A DNA stretch of 64,000 nucleotides, taken from the NCBI RefSeq assembly GCF_008932245.1, contig NZ_CP034909.1:2418001-2482000 (forward strand), in the 5' to 3' direction. Below the pieces are notes generated by a model, which ran no database searches, had not been told where the DNA came from, and saw only the letters and a list, made by a program, of their open reading frames with translations. This DNA is from Sinorhizobium alkalisoli. GTDB taxonomy: Bacteria; Pseudomonadota; Alphaproteobacteria; Rhizobiales; Rhizobiaceae. The translations under genes and the position numbers were made by a program. This document shows positions 8,876 to 18,090 of the stretch, piece after piece. Each line of letters begins with the position of its first letter. Positions within the stretch are counted from its first letter, which is position 1.

Positions 8876-10285
8876 TTGGCATTTGACGAAATGATGAATG
8901 CGGATACAAGTCCGCGCCAGCCATATTCGACCTATCATGAATGGTATGCCAGCCAGGACCGAAACCGGCTCATAGCGAAATCGAAGGAAGCCGAAAATAT
9001 CTTCCGTAAGACGGGCATCACCTTTGCGGTCTACGGACATGCGGATTCCTCCGAGAAGCTCATTCCCTTCGATCTCATTCCCCGCATCATTTCCGGCCGC
9101 GAATGGCGCAGGCTCGCCCAGGGCATCGAGCAGCGCGTGATCGCGCTCAATGCCTTCCTGGACGACATCTACCACAAGCAGGAGATCATCCGCGCCGGCC
9201 GCATTCCGCGCGAGTTGATCGAGAAGAACGATGCCTTCCTGCCGCAGATGATCGGCTTCCGCCCGCCGGGCGGCGTCTATACCCATATCGTCGGCACCGA
9301 CATCGTGCGCACCGGCGAGGATCAGTTTTACGTGCTGGAAGACAATGCGCGTACGCCGTCTGGGGTCAGCTACATGCTGGAAAACCGGGAAACCATGATG
9401 CAGATGTTCCCGGAGCTCTTCCACCAGAACCGCGTGCGGCCGGTGGAAAACTATCCCTATCTGCTGCGCCAGAGCCTGGCCTCGCTCGCCCCGCCCGGCT
9501 GCACCGGCAAACCGCGTGTCGCCGTCCTGACCCCCGGCATCTACAACTCCGCCTTCTACGAGCACGCCTTCCTCGCCGACATGATGGGCGTCGAGCTGGT
9601 CGAGGGCTCGGATCTCCGCGTTATCGACGGCAAGGTGAAGATGCGCACGACCCGCGGCTACGAGGCCATCGACGTGCTCTATCGCCGTGTCGACGACGAT
9701 TTCCTCGACCCCCTCACGTTCCGCCCGGATTCCGCACTCGGCGTTCCCGGCATCATGGACGTCTATCGTGCCGGCAACATCACCATTGCCAATGCGCCCG
9801 GCACCGGGATTTCCGACGACAAGGCGATCTATTCCTACATGCCGGAGATCGTCGAGTTCTATACCGGCCGCAAGCCTCTGCTCGAAAACGTGCCGACCTG
9901 GCGCTGTTCCGAACCACCGAGCCTCAAATATGTGCTCGAACATCTGGAGGAACTCGTCATCAAGGAAGTGCACGGCTCCGGCGGCTACGGCATGCTCGTC
10001 GGACCGACGGCGACGAAAAGGGAGCGCGCCGCCTTTGCGGAGAAGCTGAAGGAGCGCCCCGGCAACTATATCGCGCAGCCGACATTATCGCTCTCGACCG
10101 TGCCGATCCTCGTCAACAAGGGCATTGCGCCCCGGCATGTGGACTTGCGTCCTTACGTCCTCGTCTCCGACAAGGTGCAGATCATTCCCGGCGGCCTGAC
10201 GCGCGTCGCGCTGAAGGAGGGCTCTCTGGTGGTGAATTCCAGCCAGGGCGGCGGCACCAAGGATACCTGGGTACTGGAGGACTGA
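8876..10285 (+). CDS. Circularly permuted type 2 ATP-grasp protein (DUF404/DUF407)
   Basis: About 469 residues. The protein shows the family pattern: YHEWYASQDRNRL near the N-terminus, FYVLEDNARTPSGVSYMLENR, the metal/ATP region VIKEVHGSGGYGMLVGP, and the C-terminal NSSQGGGTKDTWVLED. These enzymes are predicted ATP-dependent peptide or amide ligases. TTG at 8876 is chosen because AAGGGG lies 9 bases upstream; ATG codons at 8891 and 8894 are in-frame alternatives. It heads a probable operon with the alpha-E and transglutaminase genes, spaced 4 and 75 bases apart, a combination widely conserved in proteobacteria. Confidence 0.88.
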   Translation: MAFDEMMNADTSPRQPYSTYHEWYASQDRNRLIAKSKEAENIFRKTGITFAVYGHADSSEKLIPFDLIPRIISGREWRRLAQGIEQRVIALNAFLDDIYHKQEIIRAGRIPRELIEKNDAFLPQMIGFRPPGGVYTHIVGTDIVRTGEDQFYVLEDNARTPSGVSYMLENRETMMQMFPELFHQNRVRPVENYPYLLRQSLASLAPPGCTGKPRVAVLTPGIYNSAFYEHAFLADMMGVELVEGSDLRVIDGKVKMRTTRGYEAIDVLYRRVDDDFLDPLTFRPDSALGVPGIMDVYRAGNITIANAPGTGISDDKAIYSYMPEIVEFYTGRKPLLENVPTWRCSEPPSLKYVLEHLEELVIKEVHGSGGYGMLVGPTATKRERAAFAEKLKERPGNYIAQPTLSLSTVPILVNKGIAPRHVDLRPYVLVSDKVQIIPGGLTRVALKEGSLVVNSSQGGGTKDTWVLED

Positions 10286-10289
10286 GGCC

Positions 10290-11231
10290 ATGTTGGGAAG
10301 AACTGCGAACGGTCTCTATTGGATGTTCCGCTATATCGAGCGCGCCGAAAACGGCGCCCGGCTGATCGATGCGGGCCTGCGCATGTCGCTGACGCGCAGC
10401 GAAGCGACGGAGGACGATTGGGACGGCGTGCTGCAGAGCGCCGGCGTGCGCGAGCTTTACGACCAGGTGCACGACAGGCTGACGAGCAGCGACGCCATCG
10501 ACTTCCTCTTGCGCGATCGCGCCAACCCGTCGAGCGTCATGTCCTGCATCGAGGCGGGCCGCCACAATGCCCGCATGGTCCGCACGGCTCTGACCCGCGA
10601 GACCTGGGAAGCAACCAACGAATGCTGGATCGCGATGAAGGAGAGCCTCACCAGAAAGGTGCGGCCCGCAGAAATGCCCGAGGTCATCGATGCCATCAAG
10701 CGGCGCACCGGCCTCATTCGCGGCGCCTTCCACGGCACGATGCTCCGAAACGAGATTTTCAACTTCTCCCGCATCGGCACCTTCATCGAGAGGGCGGACA
10801 ACACCGCCCGCATTCTCGACGTGAAATATTATGTGCTGCTCCCGGCTGTCGCCGCTGTCGGGTCATCGATGGACAACGTGCAGTGGGAATCGATCCTGCG
10901 CTCGGTTTCCGCGCATCGCGCCTATGGCTGGGTCTATGACGCGGAACTCAAGCCGGCGAATATCGCGGACTTCCTGATTTCCAACGGCCGCATGCCGCGA
11001 TCGCTCGCCTATTGCTATGAGAAGATCGTCAGCAATCTCGGCTATCTCGCGCGCGAGTATGGCGAGAAGCATGCCGCCCACGAGACAGCGGAACAAACTC
11101 TTCAATCGCTACGCAGCCGCTCCATCGACGACATCATGGACCAGGGGCTGCACGAATATCTGGAAGAGTTCATCAGCCACAACAACCGTGTGGGACAGGA
11201 AATCACCGACGGATACCGGTTCTACAATTAG
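10290..11231 (+). CDS. Alpha-E domain protein (DUF403)
   Basis: A 313-residue, mostly helical protein starting MLGRTANGLYWMFRYIERAENGARL, the diagnostic start of the alpha-E/DUF403 family. A second ERADN motif (FIERADNTARILDVKYY) occurs near residue 168. Its function is not established. It always travels with circularly permuted ATP-grasp and transglutaminase-like genes and is thought to assist the ligase. It begins 4 bases after the ATP-grasp stop, indicating translational coupling. Confidence 0.88.
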   Translation: MLGRTANGLYWMFRYIERAENGARLIDAGLRMSLTRSEATEDDWDGVLQSAGVRELYDQVHDRLTSSDAIDFLLRDRANPSSVMSCIEAGRHNARMVRTALTRETWEATNECWIAMKESLTRKVRPAEMPEVIDAIKRRTGLIRGAFHGTMLRNEIFNFSRIGTFIERADNTARILDVKYYVLLPAVAAVGSSMDNVQWESILRSVSAHRAYGWVYDAELKPANIADFLISNGRMPRSLAYCYEKIVSNLGYLAREYGEKHAAHETAEQTLQSLRSRSIDDIMDQGLHEYLEEFISHNNRVGQEITDGYRFYN

Positions 11232-11240
11232 AAGAGATTA

Positions 11241-11288
11241 GAGCGGGATGCGGGCGGAAAACCGCGCACAGTTTTCCTCATCCCGCTC
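11241..11288. repeat. Palindromic intergenic repeat (AGCGGGATG family)
   Basis: GAGCGGGATG at 11241 pairs with CATCCCGCTC ending at 11288, with an inner GCGGAAAACCGC hairpin. It sits between the alpha-E and transglutaminase genes. A related element lies at 63905-63951. Confidence 0.6.
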
Positions 11289-11306
11289 CAGACTCGGGAG
11301 AAGGGC

Positions 11307-12155
11307 ATGCGCTTGAAAATCAGCCACAGGACCGAGTATCACTATGACGAGCCGGTGTCCTATGCCCTGCAGCGTCTGCGCCTGACGCCGACGAACCAGC
11401 CCGGCCAGACGGTTCTCAACTGGCGGACGCTGGTCGAGGGCGCCGTCGTCGAAGTCGCCTATGATGACCATTTCGGTAACCGGACGCATCTCGTCAGCGT
11501 CGACGCCAATCGAACGAGCTTTAGCGTCGAGGCAAGCGGCGAGGTCGACACCGACGACAAGGCTGGTGTCCTCGGCGCACACCAATCCTGCGTGCCGCTG
11601 TGGCTCTACCTACGCGAAACGCCGCTCAGCAAGCCCGGCAAGCGCGTTCGTGATCTGGCGAAGTCGGCCACGGGCGAGACGGATCTCGACCGCATGCACG
11701 CGCTCATGGCGATAATCCACGAGAGCGTCGAATACAGGCCAGGCGAGACCCACGTCGAGACCAGTGCCGAAGAGGCGCTGGAGCGCGGCAAGGGCGTGTG
11801 CCAGGATCACGCCCACATTCTCATCTCCGCGGCCCGCATCCTTGGGCTGCCCGCTCGTTACGTCTCCGGCTATCTGATGGTGGATGGGCATCCCGAACAG
11901 ACCGCGAGCCATGCCTGGGCCGACGTCCACCTGACCGGCCTCGGCTGGGTCGGCTTCGACGCCGCCAACAAGATCTGCCCGGACGACCGCTATGTCCGCG
12001 TGGCCTCCGGCCTCTGCTACCCGGACGCCGCCCCGGTCTCCGGTCTCGTCCACGGCGCCGTCAACGAGACGCTGAAGGTGGCCGTGACGGTCGAGCGGCA
12101 AGGGCAGACGCAAAGCCAGAGCCAAGGCGGTCAGAGCCAGACGCAGAGCCAGTGA
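11307..12155 (+). CDS. Transglutaminase-like protein with N-terminal bacterial transglutaminase domain
   Basis: A 282-residue protein. The N-terminal domain starts MRLKISHRTEYHYDEPVSYA (bact_transglu_N). The papain-like core follows with catalytic Cys in GKGVCQDHAHI (near residue 170), His in SHAWADV (near residue 205) and Asp in GFDAANK (near residue 218), so the triad is intact. The last 20 residues are a Gln/Ser-rich low-complexity tail (QGQTQSQSQGG...), unusual for the family. It is third in the ATP-grasp/alpha-E operon. The proteasome-like peptidase that often follows this trio is not present downstream. Confidence 0.88.
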   Translation: MRLKISHRTEYHYDEPVSYALQRLRLTPTNQPGQTVLNWRTLVEGAVVEVAYDDHFGNRTHLVSVDANRTSFSVEASGEVDTDDKAGVLGAHQSCVPLWLYLRETPLSKPGKRVRDLAKSATGETDLDRMHALMAIIHESVEYRPGETHVETSAEEALERGKGVCQDHAHILISAARILGLPARYVSGYLMVDGHPEQTASHAWADVHLTGLGWVGFDAANKICPDDRYVRVASGLCYPDAAPVSGLVHGAVNETLKVAVTVERQGQTQSQSQGGQSQTQSQ

Positions 12156-12170
12156 GGCTAAAGTCGGCCC

Positions 12171-12214
12171 CTCATCCGCCTGCCGGCGCCTTCTCCCCGC
12201 AGGCGGGAGAAGGT
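12171..12214. repeat. Intergenic palindromic repeat with CCGCCTGC/GCAGGCGG arms
   Basis: Two interleaved inverted repeats, CCGCCTGC/GCAGGCGG and CCTTCTCCC/GGGAGAAGG, lie between the convergent transglutaminase and dehydratase genes. This sequence type is common between rhizobial genes. Confidence 0.5.
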
Positions 12215-12318
12215 AGATGTGGCGCCGCCTCGATCCATCTTCACGATCGCGGCTATTCAAGGGAAGGCGCAGGGTGGCGAAGCGACGCGGCGGGCAACCG
12301 CCCTCGCCTCACCCCACC

Positions 12319-14064
12319 TCAATGGCTGTCGCGATCCATCGGGATGCGATCACCGCGTGCGCCGACGAGGAAATCGAGGTCGGCGCCGGTGTCGGCCTGC
12401 ATGACGGTCTTGATGTAGAGGCCGCCATAGCCGCCGACAAGCGGCTTGACCGGCGAGATCCAGGCTTCGCGGCGGCGGGCCAACTCCTCGTCCGAGACAT
12501 GGATGTGCAGCTTGCGGTTCGGGATATCGACCTCGATTAGGTCGCCGTTCTCGACCAGCGCCAGCGGCCCGCCTTCGGCGGCTTCCGGTGCCGTGTGGAG
12601 GATGACGGTGCCGTAGGCGGTTCCCGACATGCGCGCGTCCGAAATGCGGATCATGTCGGTGATGCCCTTCTTCAGGACCTTCGGCGGCAGGCCCATGTTG
12701 CCGACCTCGGCCATGCCCGGATAACCCTTCGGTCCGCAATATTTCAGCACCATGATCGAGTTTTCGTCGATGTCGAGATCGTCGCGGTTGATGCGGGCGT
12801 GATAGTCCTCGATGCTCTCGAAGACGACTGCGGGGCCCTTGTGCTGCATCAGGTGCGGCGATGCCGCCGACGGCTTCAGCACGGCGCCGCGCGGCGCCAG
12901 ATTGCCGCGCAGGACGGCGATGCCGCCGGACGCGGTGAGCGCCTTCTCCTGCGGCAGGATCACGTCCTCGTTGTAGTTGACGACGCCCTTCACGTCGTTC
13001 CAGATCGTGTCGCCGCTGACGGTGATGGCGTCGTTGTGCAGGAGTCCCATCTCGGCGACCGCCTTGATCACCACCGGCAGACCGCCGGCATAATAGAACT
13101 CCTCCATCAGATATTTTCCGGAGGGCTGCAGGTTGACGATCGTCGGCACGTCGCGGCCGAGCCGGTCCCAATCGTCGAGCGAAAGATCGACGCCGATGCG
13201 GCCCGCAAGCGCCAGCAGGTGTAGCACGGCATTGGTCGAGCCGCCGACGGCGCCGTTGACGCGGATGGCGTTTTCGAAGGCCTGTTTCGTCAGGATGTCG
13301 GAGGGCTTCAGATCCTCCTTGACCATCTCGACGATACGGCGGCCGGTGAGCTGCGAGATCACCCGGCGGCGCGCATCGACAGCGGGAATGGCGGCATTGC
13401 CGGAAAGCGTCATGCCCAGCGCTTCGGCCATCGAGGCCATGGTCGAAGCGGTGCCCATGGTCATGCAGCTACCGGCCGATCGGGCCATGCCCTGCTCGGC
13501 ATCCATGAACTCCTCCAGCGTCATCTCGCCGGATTTGACCATTTCCGAGAACTGCCAGACCGCCGTGCCCGAGCCGACATCCTTGCCTCGCCACTTGCCG
13601 TTGAGCATCGGACCGCCCGAGACGACGATCGCCGGGATATCGACGCTGGCTGCCCCCATCAGAAGGCTGGGCGTGGTCTTGTCGCAACCGCCGAGCAGCA
13701 CGACGCCGTCGACCGGATTGCCGCGGATCGCCTCCTCGACATCCATCGCCGCGAGATTGCGGAACATCATCGCCGTCGGGCGAAGCGTGCTCTCGCCGGT
13801 CGAAAAGACCGGGAACTCCACCGGGAAGCCGCCTGCCTCGTAGACCCCGCGCTTCACGCGTTCAGCAAGATCGCGCAAATGCGCGTTGCAGGGGGTGAGC
13901 TCGGACCAGGTGTTACAGATGCCGATGATCGGCCGCCCGTCGAAGGTGTCGGCGGGGAGTCCCTGGTTCTTCATCCAGGAGCGATGCATGATGGCGTTCT
14001 TGCCCGTACCGCCGAACCAATCCTGCGATCGCAGCTTGCGCGGCCACTCAGCTTTCTTCTTCAT
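12319..14064 (-). CDS. IlvD/Edd-family sugar-acid dehydratase, probably L-arabinonate dehydratase
   Basis: A 581-residue member of the IlvD/Edd family, which uses an Fe-S cluster to dehydrate sugar acids. The three cluster-type cysteines are visible in GICNTWSEL, GGCDKTTPS and GSCMTMGTAS. The start MKKKAEWPRKLRSQDWFGG is typical of the L-arabinonate/pentonate subgroup and is preceded by an AAGGAAG ribosome binding site. It is the last gene of the minus-strand set chvE-gguABC-aldehyde dehydrogenase-dehydratase. With those partners, the expected step is L-arabinonate to 2-keto-3-deoxy-L-arabinonate. Another pentonate or hexonate substrate remains possible. Confidence 0.85.
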   Translation of the reverse strand: MKKKAEWPRKLRSQDWFGGTGKNAIMHRSWMKNQGLPADTFDGRPIIGICNTWSELTPCNAHLRDLAERVKRGVYEAGGFPVEFPVFSTGESTLRPTAMMFRNLAAMDVEEAIRGNPVDGVVLLGGCDKTTPSLLMGAASVDIPAIVVSGGPMLNGKWRGKDVGSGTAVWQFSEMVKSGEMTLEEFMDAEQGMARSAGSCMTMGTASTMASMAEALGMTLSGNAAIPAVDARRRVISQLTGRRIVEMVKEDLKPSDILTKQAFENAIRVNGAVGGSTNAVLHLLALAGRIGVDLSLDDWDRLGRDVPTIVNLQPSGKYLMEEFYYAGGLPVVIKAVAEMGLLHNDAITVSGDTIWNDVKGVVNYNEDVILPQEKALTASGGIAVLRGNLAPRGAVLKPSAASPHLMQHKGPAVVFESIEDYHARINRDDLDIDENSIMVLKYCGPKGYPGMAEVGNMGLPPKVLKKGITDMIRISDARMSGTAYGTVILHTAPEAAEGGPLALVENGDLIEVDIPNRKLHIHVSDEELARRREAWISPVKPLVGGYGGLYIKTVMQADTGADLDFLVGARGDRIPMDRDSH

Positions 14065-14139
14065 CTCTTCTTCCTTCAGGCCCGGGGACGGGCGGAACGG
14101 GCTGGCCCGCTGTATTTCCCCTAATCGACATGATGTCGG

Positions 14140-14192
14140 GAACATGCAGCAATTCAAAGGGCTACACGTCTGACGAGACGTGCGGCGCTGTG
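14140..14192 (-). repeat. RIME-like repeat, copy 2 (inverted)
   Basis: Read on the minus strand it gives CAGCGCCGCACGTC...GACGTG...TTTGAATTGCTGCATGT, the same unit as at 26900 and 58025. It lies in the gap between the aldehyde dehydrogenase and the dehydratase. Confidence 0.55.
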
Positions 14193-14227
14193 GGCCGGGA
14201 TGCGGAATTCCACCCGCATCCCGGCCC
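14192..14227 (-). terminator. Strong GC-rich hairpin downstream of the aldehyde dehydrogenase
   Basis: A perfect 14-bp stem: positions 14192-14205 pair with 14214-14227 around an 8-base loop, starting 7 bases after the aldehyde dehydrogenase stop. No T-tract follows, so it may stabilise mRNA ends or reduce read-through to the dehydratase without fully terminating. Confidence 0.45.
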
Positions 14228-14233
14228 GGTCGA

Positions 14234-15667
14234 TCAGGCCAGGGTGTAGGCTGTCTTGACGGTTGTGTAGAATTCGGCGGCGTATTTGCCCTGTTCGCGC
14301 GGGCCGTAGGAGGAGCCCTTGCGACCGCCGAAGGGGACGTGGAAATCGACGCCCGCCGTCGGCAGGTTGACCATCACCATGCCGGCTTCGGCATTGCGCT
14401 TGAAATGCGTCGCATGCTTGAGGCTCGTCGTGGCGATGCCGGAGGAGAGCCCGAAGGGCGTGTCGTTGGCGATAGCGAGCGCCTCGTCATAGTCCTTGAC
14501 GCGGATAACCGCGGCGACCGGTCCGAAGATCTCCTCGCGAGAGATGCGCATGGCGTTGGTCGCCTCGGTGAACAGCGCCGGCTGCAGGTAGAAGCCGGGC
14601 GTATCGCGCGTGATCAGCTCGCCGCCGAAGGCGAGCTGCGCCCCCTCCTGCTTGCCGATGGCGATATAGTCGGTGTCCTGGTTCAGCTGGCCCTGATCGA
14701 CCACCGGGCCGATATGGGTGCCGGCCTTCAGCGCGTCGTCGACGACGAGGCCCCGCATGCGCTCACCCATCGCCGCGACGAACCTGTCGTGGATGCCCTC
14801 GGTGACGATGATCCGCGACGAGGCCGTGCAGCGTTGGCCGGTCGAGAAGAAGGCGGAGTTGACCGCCGCTTCGACCGCCACCGACAGATCGGCATCGTCG
14901 AGCACGACGAACGGATTCTTGCCGCCCATCTCCAGCTGGAACTTGCGATTGTGCTCGACCGAGGCCATCGCCACGCGTTTGCCGGTGCCGACCGAGCCGG
15001 TGAAGGTGATCGCATGGACGTCCGCGCTGTCGAGCATCGCCTGGCCGACGACCGAGCCCTTGCCCATCACGAGGTTCAGGACGCCTTTCGGCAGGCCGGC
15101 GCGGTGCAGGATGTCGACGATCGCCCAGGAGCAGCCCGGCACCAGCTCCGCCGGCTTGAAGACGACGGTGTTGCCGTAGCAAAGCGCCGGCGCGATCTTC
15201 CAGGCCGGAATGGCGATCGGGAAATTCCAGGGCGTGATGATGCCGACGACGCCGACCGGTTCACGGGTGATCTCGACGCCGATGTTCGGGCGCACCGACG
15301 GGACGACCTCGCCGGCCAGGCGCAGGCACTCGCCGGCGAAGAAGTCGAAGATCTGGCCGGCGCGCACCGTCTCGCCGATGCCTTCGGCAAGCGTCTTGCC
15401 CTCCTCCCGCGACAAGAGCCGCCCAAGCTCGTCCTTGCGCGCCATGATCTCGTCGGCGGTCTTCTTGAGGATTGCGTGGCGCTCAAGGATGCCGGAGCGC
15501 GACCAGGCCGGAAAGGCCGCCTTCGCCGCGGCGATCGCGGCTTTCGCATCCTCGGCGCTTGCCCGGGCATATTCGCCGACGACGTCGTTGGTATTCGACG
15601 GATTGATGTTGGCAACGCCGTCGCCGCCGACCCATTCGCCGGCAATCAGGTTCTGGTGAAGTGTCAT
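14234..15667 (-). CDS. Aldehyde dehydrogenase, probably 2,5-dioxovalerate (alpha-ketoglutaric semialdehyde) dehydrogenase
   Basis: A 477-residue NAD(P)-dependent aldehyde dehydrogenase starting MTLHQNLIAGEWVGG. Catalytic Glu lies in QLEMGGKNPFV, catalytic Cys in STGQRCTASSRI, and the cofactor-binding segment in TFTGSVGTGKRVA. The sequence resembles the KGSADH subgroup that finishes non-phosphorylating pentose catabolism by oxidising 2-oxoglutarate semialdehyde to 2-oxoglutarate. The position between gguC and an L-arabinonate-type dehydratase supports that role. A longer in-frame start upstream is less likely because residues before MTLHQ have no family match. Confidence 0.87.
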   Translation of the reverse strand: MTLHQNLIAGEWVGGDGVANINPSNTNDVVGEYARASAEDAKAAIAAAKAAFPAWSRSGILERHAILKKTADEIMARKDELGRLLSREEGKTLAEGIGETVRAGQIFDFFAGECLRLAGEVVPSVRPNIGVEITREPVGVVGIITPWNFPIAIPAWKIAPALCYGNTVVFKPAELVPGCSWAIVDILHRAGLPKGVLNLVMGKGSVVGQAMLDSADVHAITFTGSVGTGKRVAMASVEHNRKFQLEMGGKNPFVVLDDADLSVAVEAAVNSAFFSTGQRCTASSRIIVTEGIHDRFVAAMGERMRGLVVDDALKAGTHIGPVVDQGQLNQDTDYIAIGKQEGAQLAFGGELITRDTPGFYLQPALFTEATNAMRISREEIFGPVAAVIRVKDYDEALAIANDTPFGLSSGIATTSLKHATHFKRNAEAGMVMVNLPTAGVDFHVPFGGRKGSSYGPREQGKYAAEFYTTVKTAYTLA

Positions 15668-15731
15668 GGCTTCAGCCTCCTTGTCTTGTCGCAAGCGGCC
15701 GCCCGTCGCGGCCAGCCAGTCGTTTTACATA

Positions 15732-16727
15732 TCAGAGCTGGTGGATTGCGATTTCTTCTTCCTCGGAGATCGCCAGCGGATTACGCAGCGCCAGACCGAA
15801 GCCTGCGGCCTCGATCTCGAAAACATCGCCCGCCTCCGTGCGGATGCCGTCGCCGAAGGACAGCGTTGCAGTGCCGAACATGTGCACATGCACGTCGCCG
15901 GGCACTCGGAAGAGCTCATACTTGAAGTGGTGGTATTCCAGATTGGCGAAGCTGTGGGACATGTTCGCCTCTCCGGAAAGGAAAGGCTTCTCCCACAGGA
16001 CCTTGCCGCCGCGCAAGATTCGCGAGGTACCGCGAATGTCATCGGGCGCGGCGCCGACGCGGATCTCCGGACCGAAGCTCGCCTGCCTGAGCTTCGAATG
16101 TGCCAGCCACAGATAGTTGACCCGCTCTGTCTTGTGGTCGGAAAACTCGTTGGCGACGGCAAAGCCGAGCCGATAGGGCACGCCCTTGTCGGAAATGACA
16201 TAGATCCCCGCCATTTCCGGCTCTTCGCCGCCGTCCTCCGCAAAGAAGGGCGACGTCAGCGGCTGGCCGGGCGCGACCGCGGCGCTGCCGTTGCCCTTGT
16301 AGAACCATTCCGGCTGGACGCCCTTTTCGCCAGGCTTCGGCTTGCCCCCTTCGAGCCCCATGCGGAACATCTTCATCGAATCGGTCAGCGTCTCTTCCGC
16401 CGCCTCGGTCGTCTTCTTGTGCATGGCGTCGCGCGTCGCGGCGGAGCCGAGATGCGTCAGGCCGGTTCCGGTCAGGTGCAGATGCGCCGGATCGGGATGG
16501 GTGATCGGCGGCAGCATCCGCCCCTCGGCATAGGCCTTTTCGAGATCGACGGCTTCGGCCAGCCCCTTGGCATCGACGACGTCCTTCAGGCTCTTGCCCC
16601 CGTTCGCCGCCTCCATGGCGAGCGCATAGACGCTTTCTGCGCCCTTGACGACGCGCGCCGCTTCGCCGGGCACCCGCACCGCGACCGCGACCGATCCGTC
16701 TTGCATTCTGATCTGAGAAATCAGCAC
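15732..16727 (-). CDS. gguC: GguC / AraD1 family protein (fumarylacetoacetate hydrolase fold)
   Basis: A 331-residue protein of the FAH superfamily with the AraD1/GguC features HLHLTGTGLTHLGSAATRDAMH and EPEMAGIYVISDKGVPYRLGFAVANEFSDH. In Agrobacterium gguC follows chvE-gguA-gguB, exactly as here. FAH-fold proteins of this branch are proposed to dehydrate 2-keto-3-deoxy sugar acids. No DapA-type 2-keto-3-deoxyarabonate dehydratase is seen in the locus, so GguC is the best candidate for the step between the dehydratase and the semialdehyde dehydrogenase. This assignment is an inference from context and family. Confidence 0.88.
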   Translation of the reverse strand: MLISQIRMQDGSVAVAVRVPGEAARVVKGAESVYALAMEAANGGKSLKDVVDAKGLAEAVDLEKAYAEGRMLPPITHPDPAHLHLTGTGLTHLGSAATRDAMHKKTTEAAEETLTDSMKMFRMGLEGGKPKPGEKGVQPEWFYKGNGSAAVAPGQPLTSPFFAEDGGEEPEMAGIYVISDKGVPYRLGFAVANEFSDHKTERVNYLWLAHSKLRQASFGPEIRVGAAPDDIRGTSRILRGGKVLWEKPFLSGEANMSHSFANLEYHHFKYELFRVPGDVHVHMFGTATLSFGDGIRTEAGDVFEIEAAGFGLALRNPLAISEEEEIAIHQL

Positions 16728-16875
16728 GTTCCTGTCCTTCCTGACTTGGATCCGGGCGATGTGCCTTCACGGCGAAGGCAACGCGCCGCCTTCGGGGCGG
16801 CCCCGTGACCGCCCGGCTCCGGCAGCCTGGGCTGCCATTTCATCTGCGAGGTAAGGCGGCCGACCGGCGAACCGG

Positions 16876-18090
16876 TCAGCCCTTGCCCTTGTTCTTGTTG
16901 TAGACGTCGAAGAACACGGCTGCGAGCAGCACGAGGCCCTTGATGAGCTGCTGGTAGTCGATGCCGATGCCCATGATCGACATGCCGTTGTTCATCACGC
17001 CCATGATGAAGGCGCCGATCACCGCACCGGTGATCTTGCCGACGCCGCCCGATGCCGACGCTCCGCCGATGAAGCAGGCCGCGATCACGTCGAGCTCGAA
17101 GCCGACGCCGGCTTTCGGGGTCGCCGAGTTCAACCGCGCCGTGATGATCATCCCGGCCAGTGCCGCGAGCACACCCATGTTCACGAAGGCATAGAAGGTC
17201 AGCCTCTCGGTGTTGATGCCGGAGAGCTTCGCCGCCTTTTCATTGCCGCCCATCGCATAGACCCGGCGACCGACGGTCGAGCGCGTCGTGATGAAAGTGT
17301 AGAGAGCGATCAGGACACCCATGACGACGAGAACATTGGGCAGGCCGCGATAGGTCGCGAGCTGGAAGCCGATGAACAGCGCGACGACGGCGATCACCGC
17401 CATCTGCGTGGCGAAGAAGATGAAGGGCTCGTTGTCGGTGCCGTGCTGCTCGTTGATCCGACGGTCGCGCAGGCCCGCATAGATCGCATAGCCGACGAGC
17501 AGCAGCACCGCCACGAGCGCCACCATGTTCTTGATGACATCCGGGCTCGGGTTCAGGAAATAGAGGAAATCCGGAACGAAACCCGTCGAAAGAATCTGGA
17601 ATTCCTTCGGGAACGGGCCGATCGGACGGCCGCCGAGCACCACATAGGTGAGGCCGCGGAAGACCAGCATGCCCGCCAGCGTCACGATGAAGGCCGGGAT
17701 CTTCTGATAGGCAACCCAATATCCCTGGGCCGCCCCCATGATGCCGCCGACGACGAGACAGGCGGGAATGACGACGAAAGCCGGCAGTCCCCATTTGACC
17801 AGCATGATGGCCGAGGCGGCACCGATGAAGGCGACGATCGAGCCGACCGAGAGGTCGATATGGCCCGCCACGATGATCAGCAGCATGCCGAGCGCCATGA
17901 TGACGATGAACGAGTTCTGCAGCACCAGGTTGGTGATGTTGACCGGCTTGAAGAGAACGCCGTTGGTCACGAACTGGAAGAACAGCATGATGATCACGAG
18001 CGCGACCAGCAGGCCGTATTCGCGGATGTTGTTCTTGAGGTAGTCCCCGATCGACGGTTTGGTGGTGTGGGTGCTCGTATCGGCGACCAT
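16876..18090 (-). CDS. gguB: Sugar ABC transporter permease GguB
   Basis: A 404-residue CUT2-family permease with about ten membrane segments. It contains the conserved [19 protein letters not shown] near residue 90 and the EAA-like loop AMGGNEKAAKLSGINTERL. It would form the membrane channel for the ChvE/GguA system. The start ATG at 18090 overlaps the gguA stop as TAATG, giving tight translational coupling; earlier in-frame codons fall inside gguA and are rejected. gguC follows after about 148 bases. Confidence 0.92.
   Translation of the reverse strand: MVADTSTHTTKPSIGDYLKNNIREYGLLVALVIIMLFFQFVTNGVLFKPVNITNLVLQNSFIVIMALGMLLIIVAGHIDLSVGSIVAFIGAASAIMLVKWGLPAFVVIPACLVVGGIMGAAQGYWVAYQKIPAFIVTLAGMLVFRGLTYVVLGGRPIGPFPKEFQILSTGFVPDFLYFLNPSPDVIKNMVALVAVLLLVGYAIYAGLRDRRINEQHGTDNEPFIFFATQMAVIAVVALFIGFQLATYRGLPNVLVVMGVLIALYTFITTRSTVGRRVYAMGGNEKAAKLSGINTERLTFYAFVNMGVLAALAGMIITARLNSATPKAGVGFELDVIAACFIGGASASGGVGKITGAVIGAFIMGVMNNGMSIMGIGIDYQQLIKGLVLLAAVFFDVYNKNKGKG

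Noticed and set aside
14180..15925. A 581-codon plus-strand frame opposite the aldehyde dehydrogenase
   Set aside because: Antisense to an enzyme with intact catalytic residues; composition is repeat-like and it has no family match.
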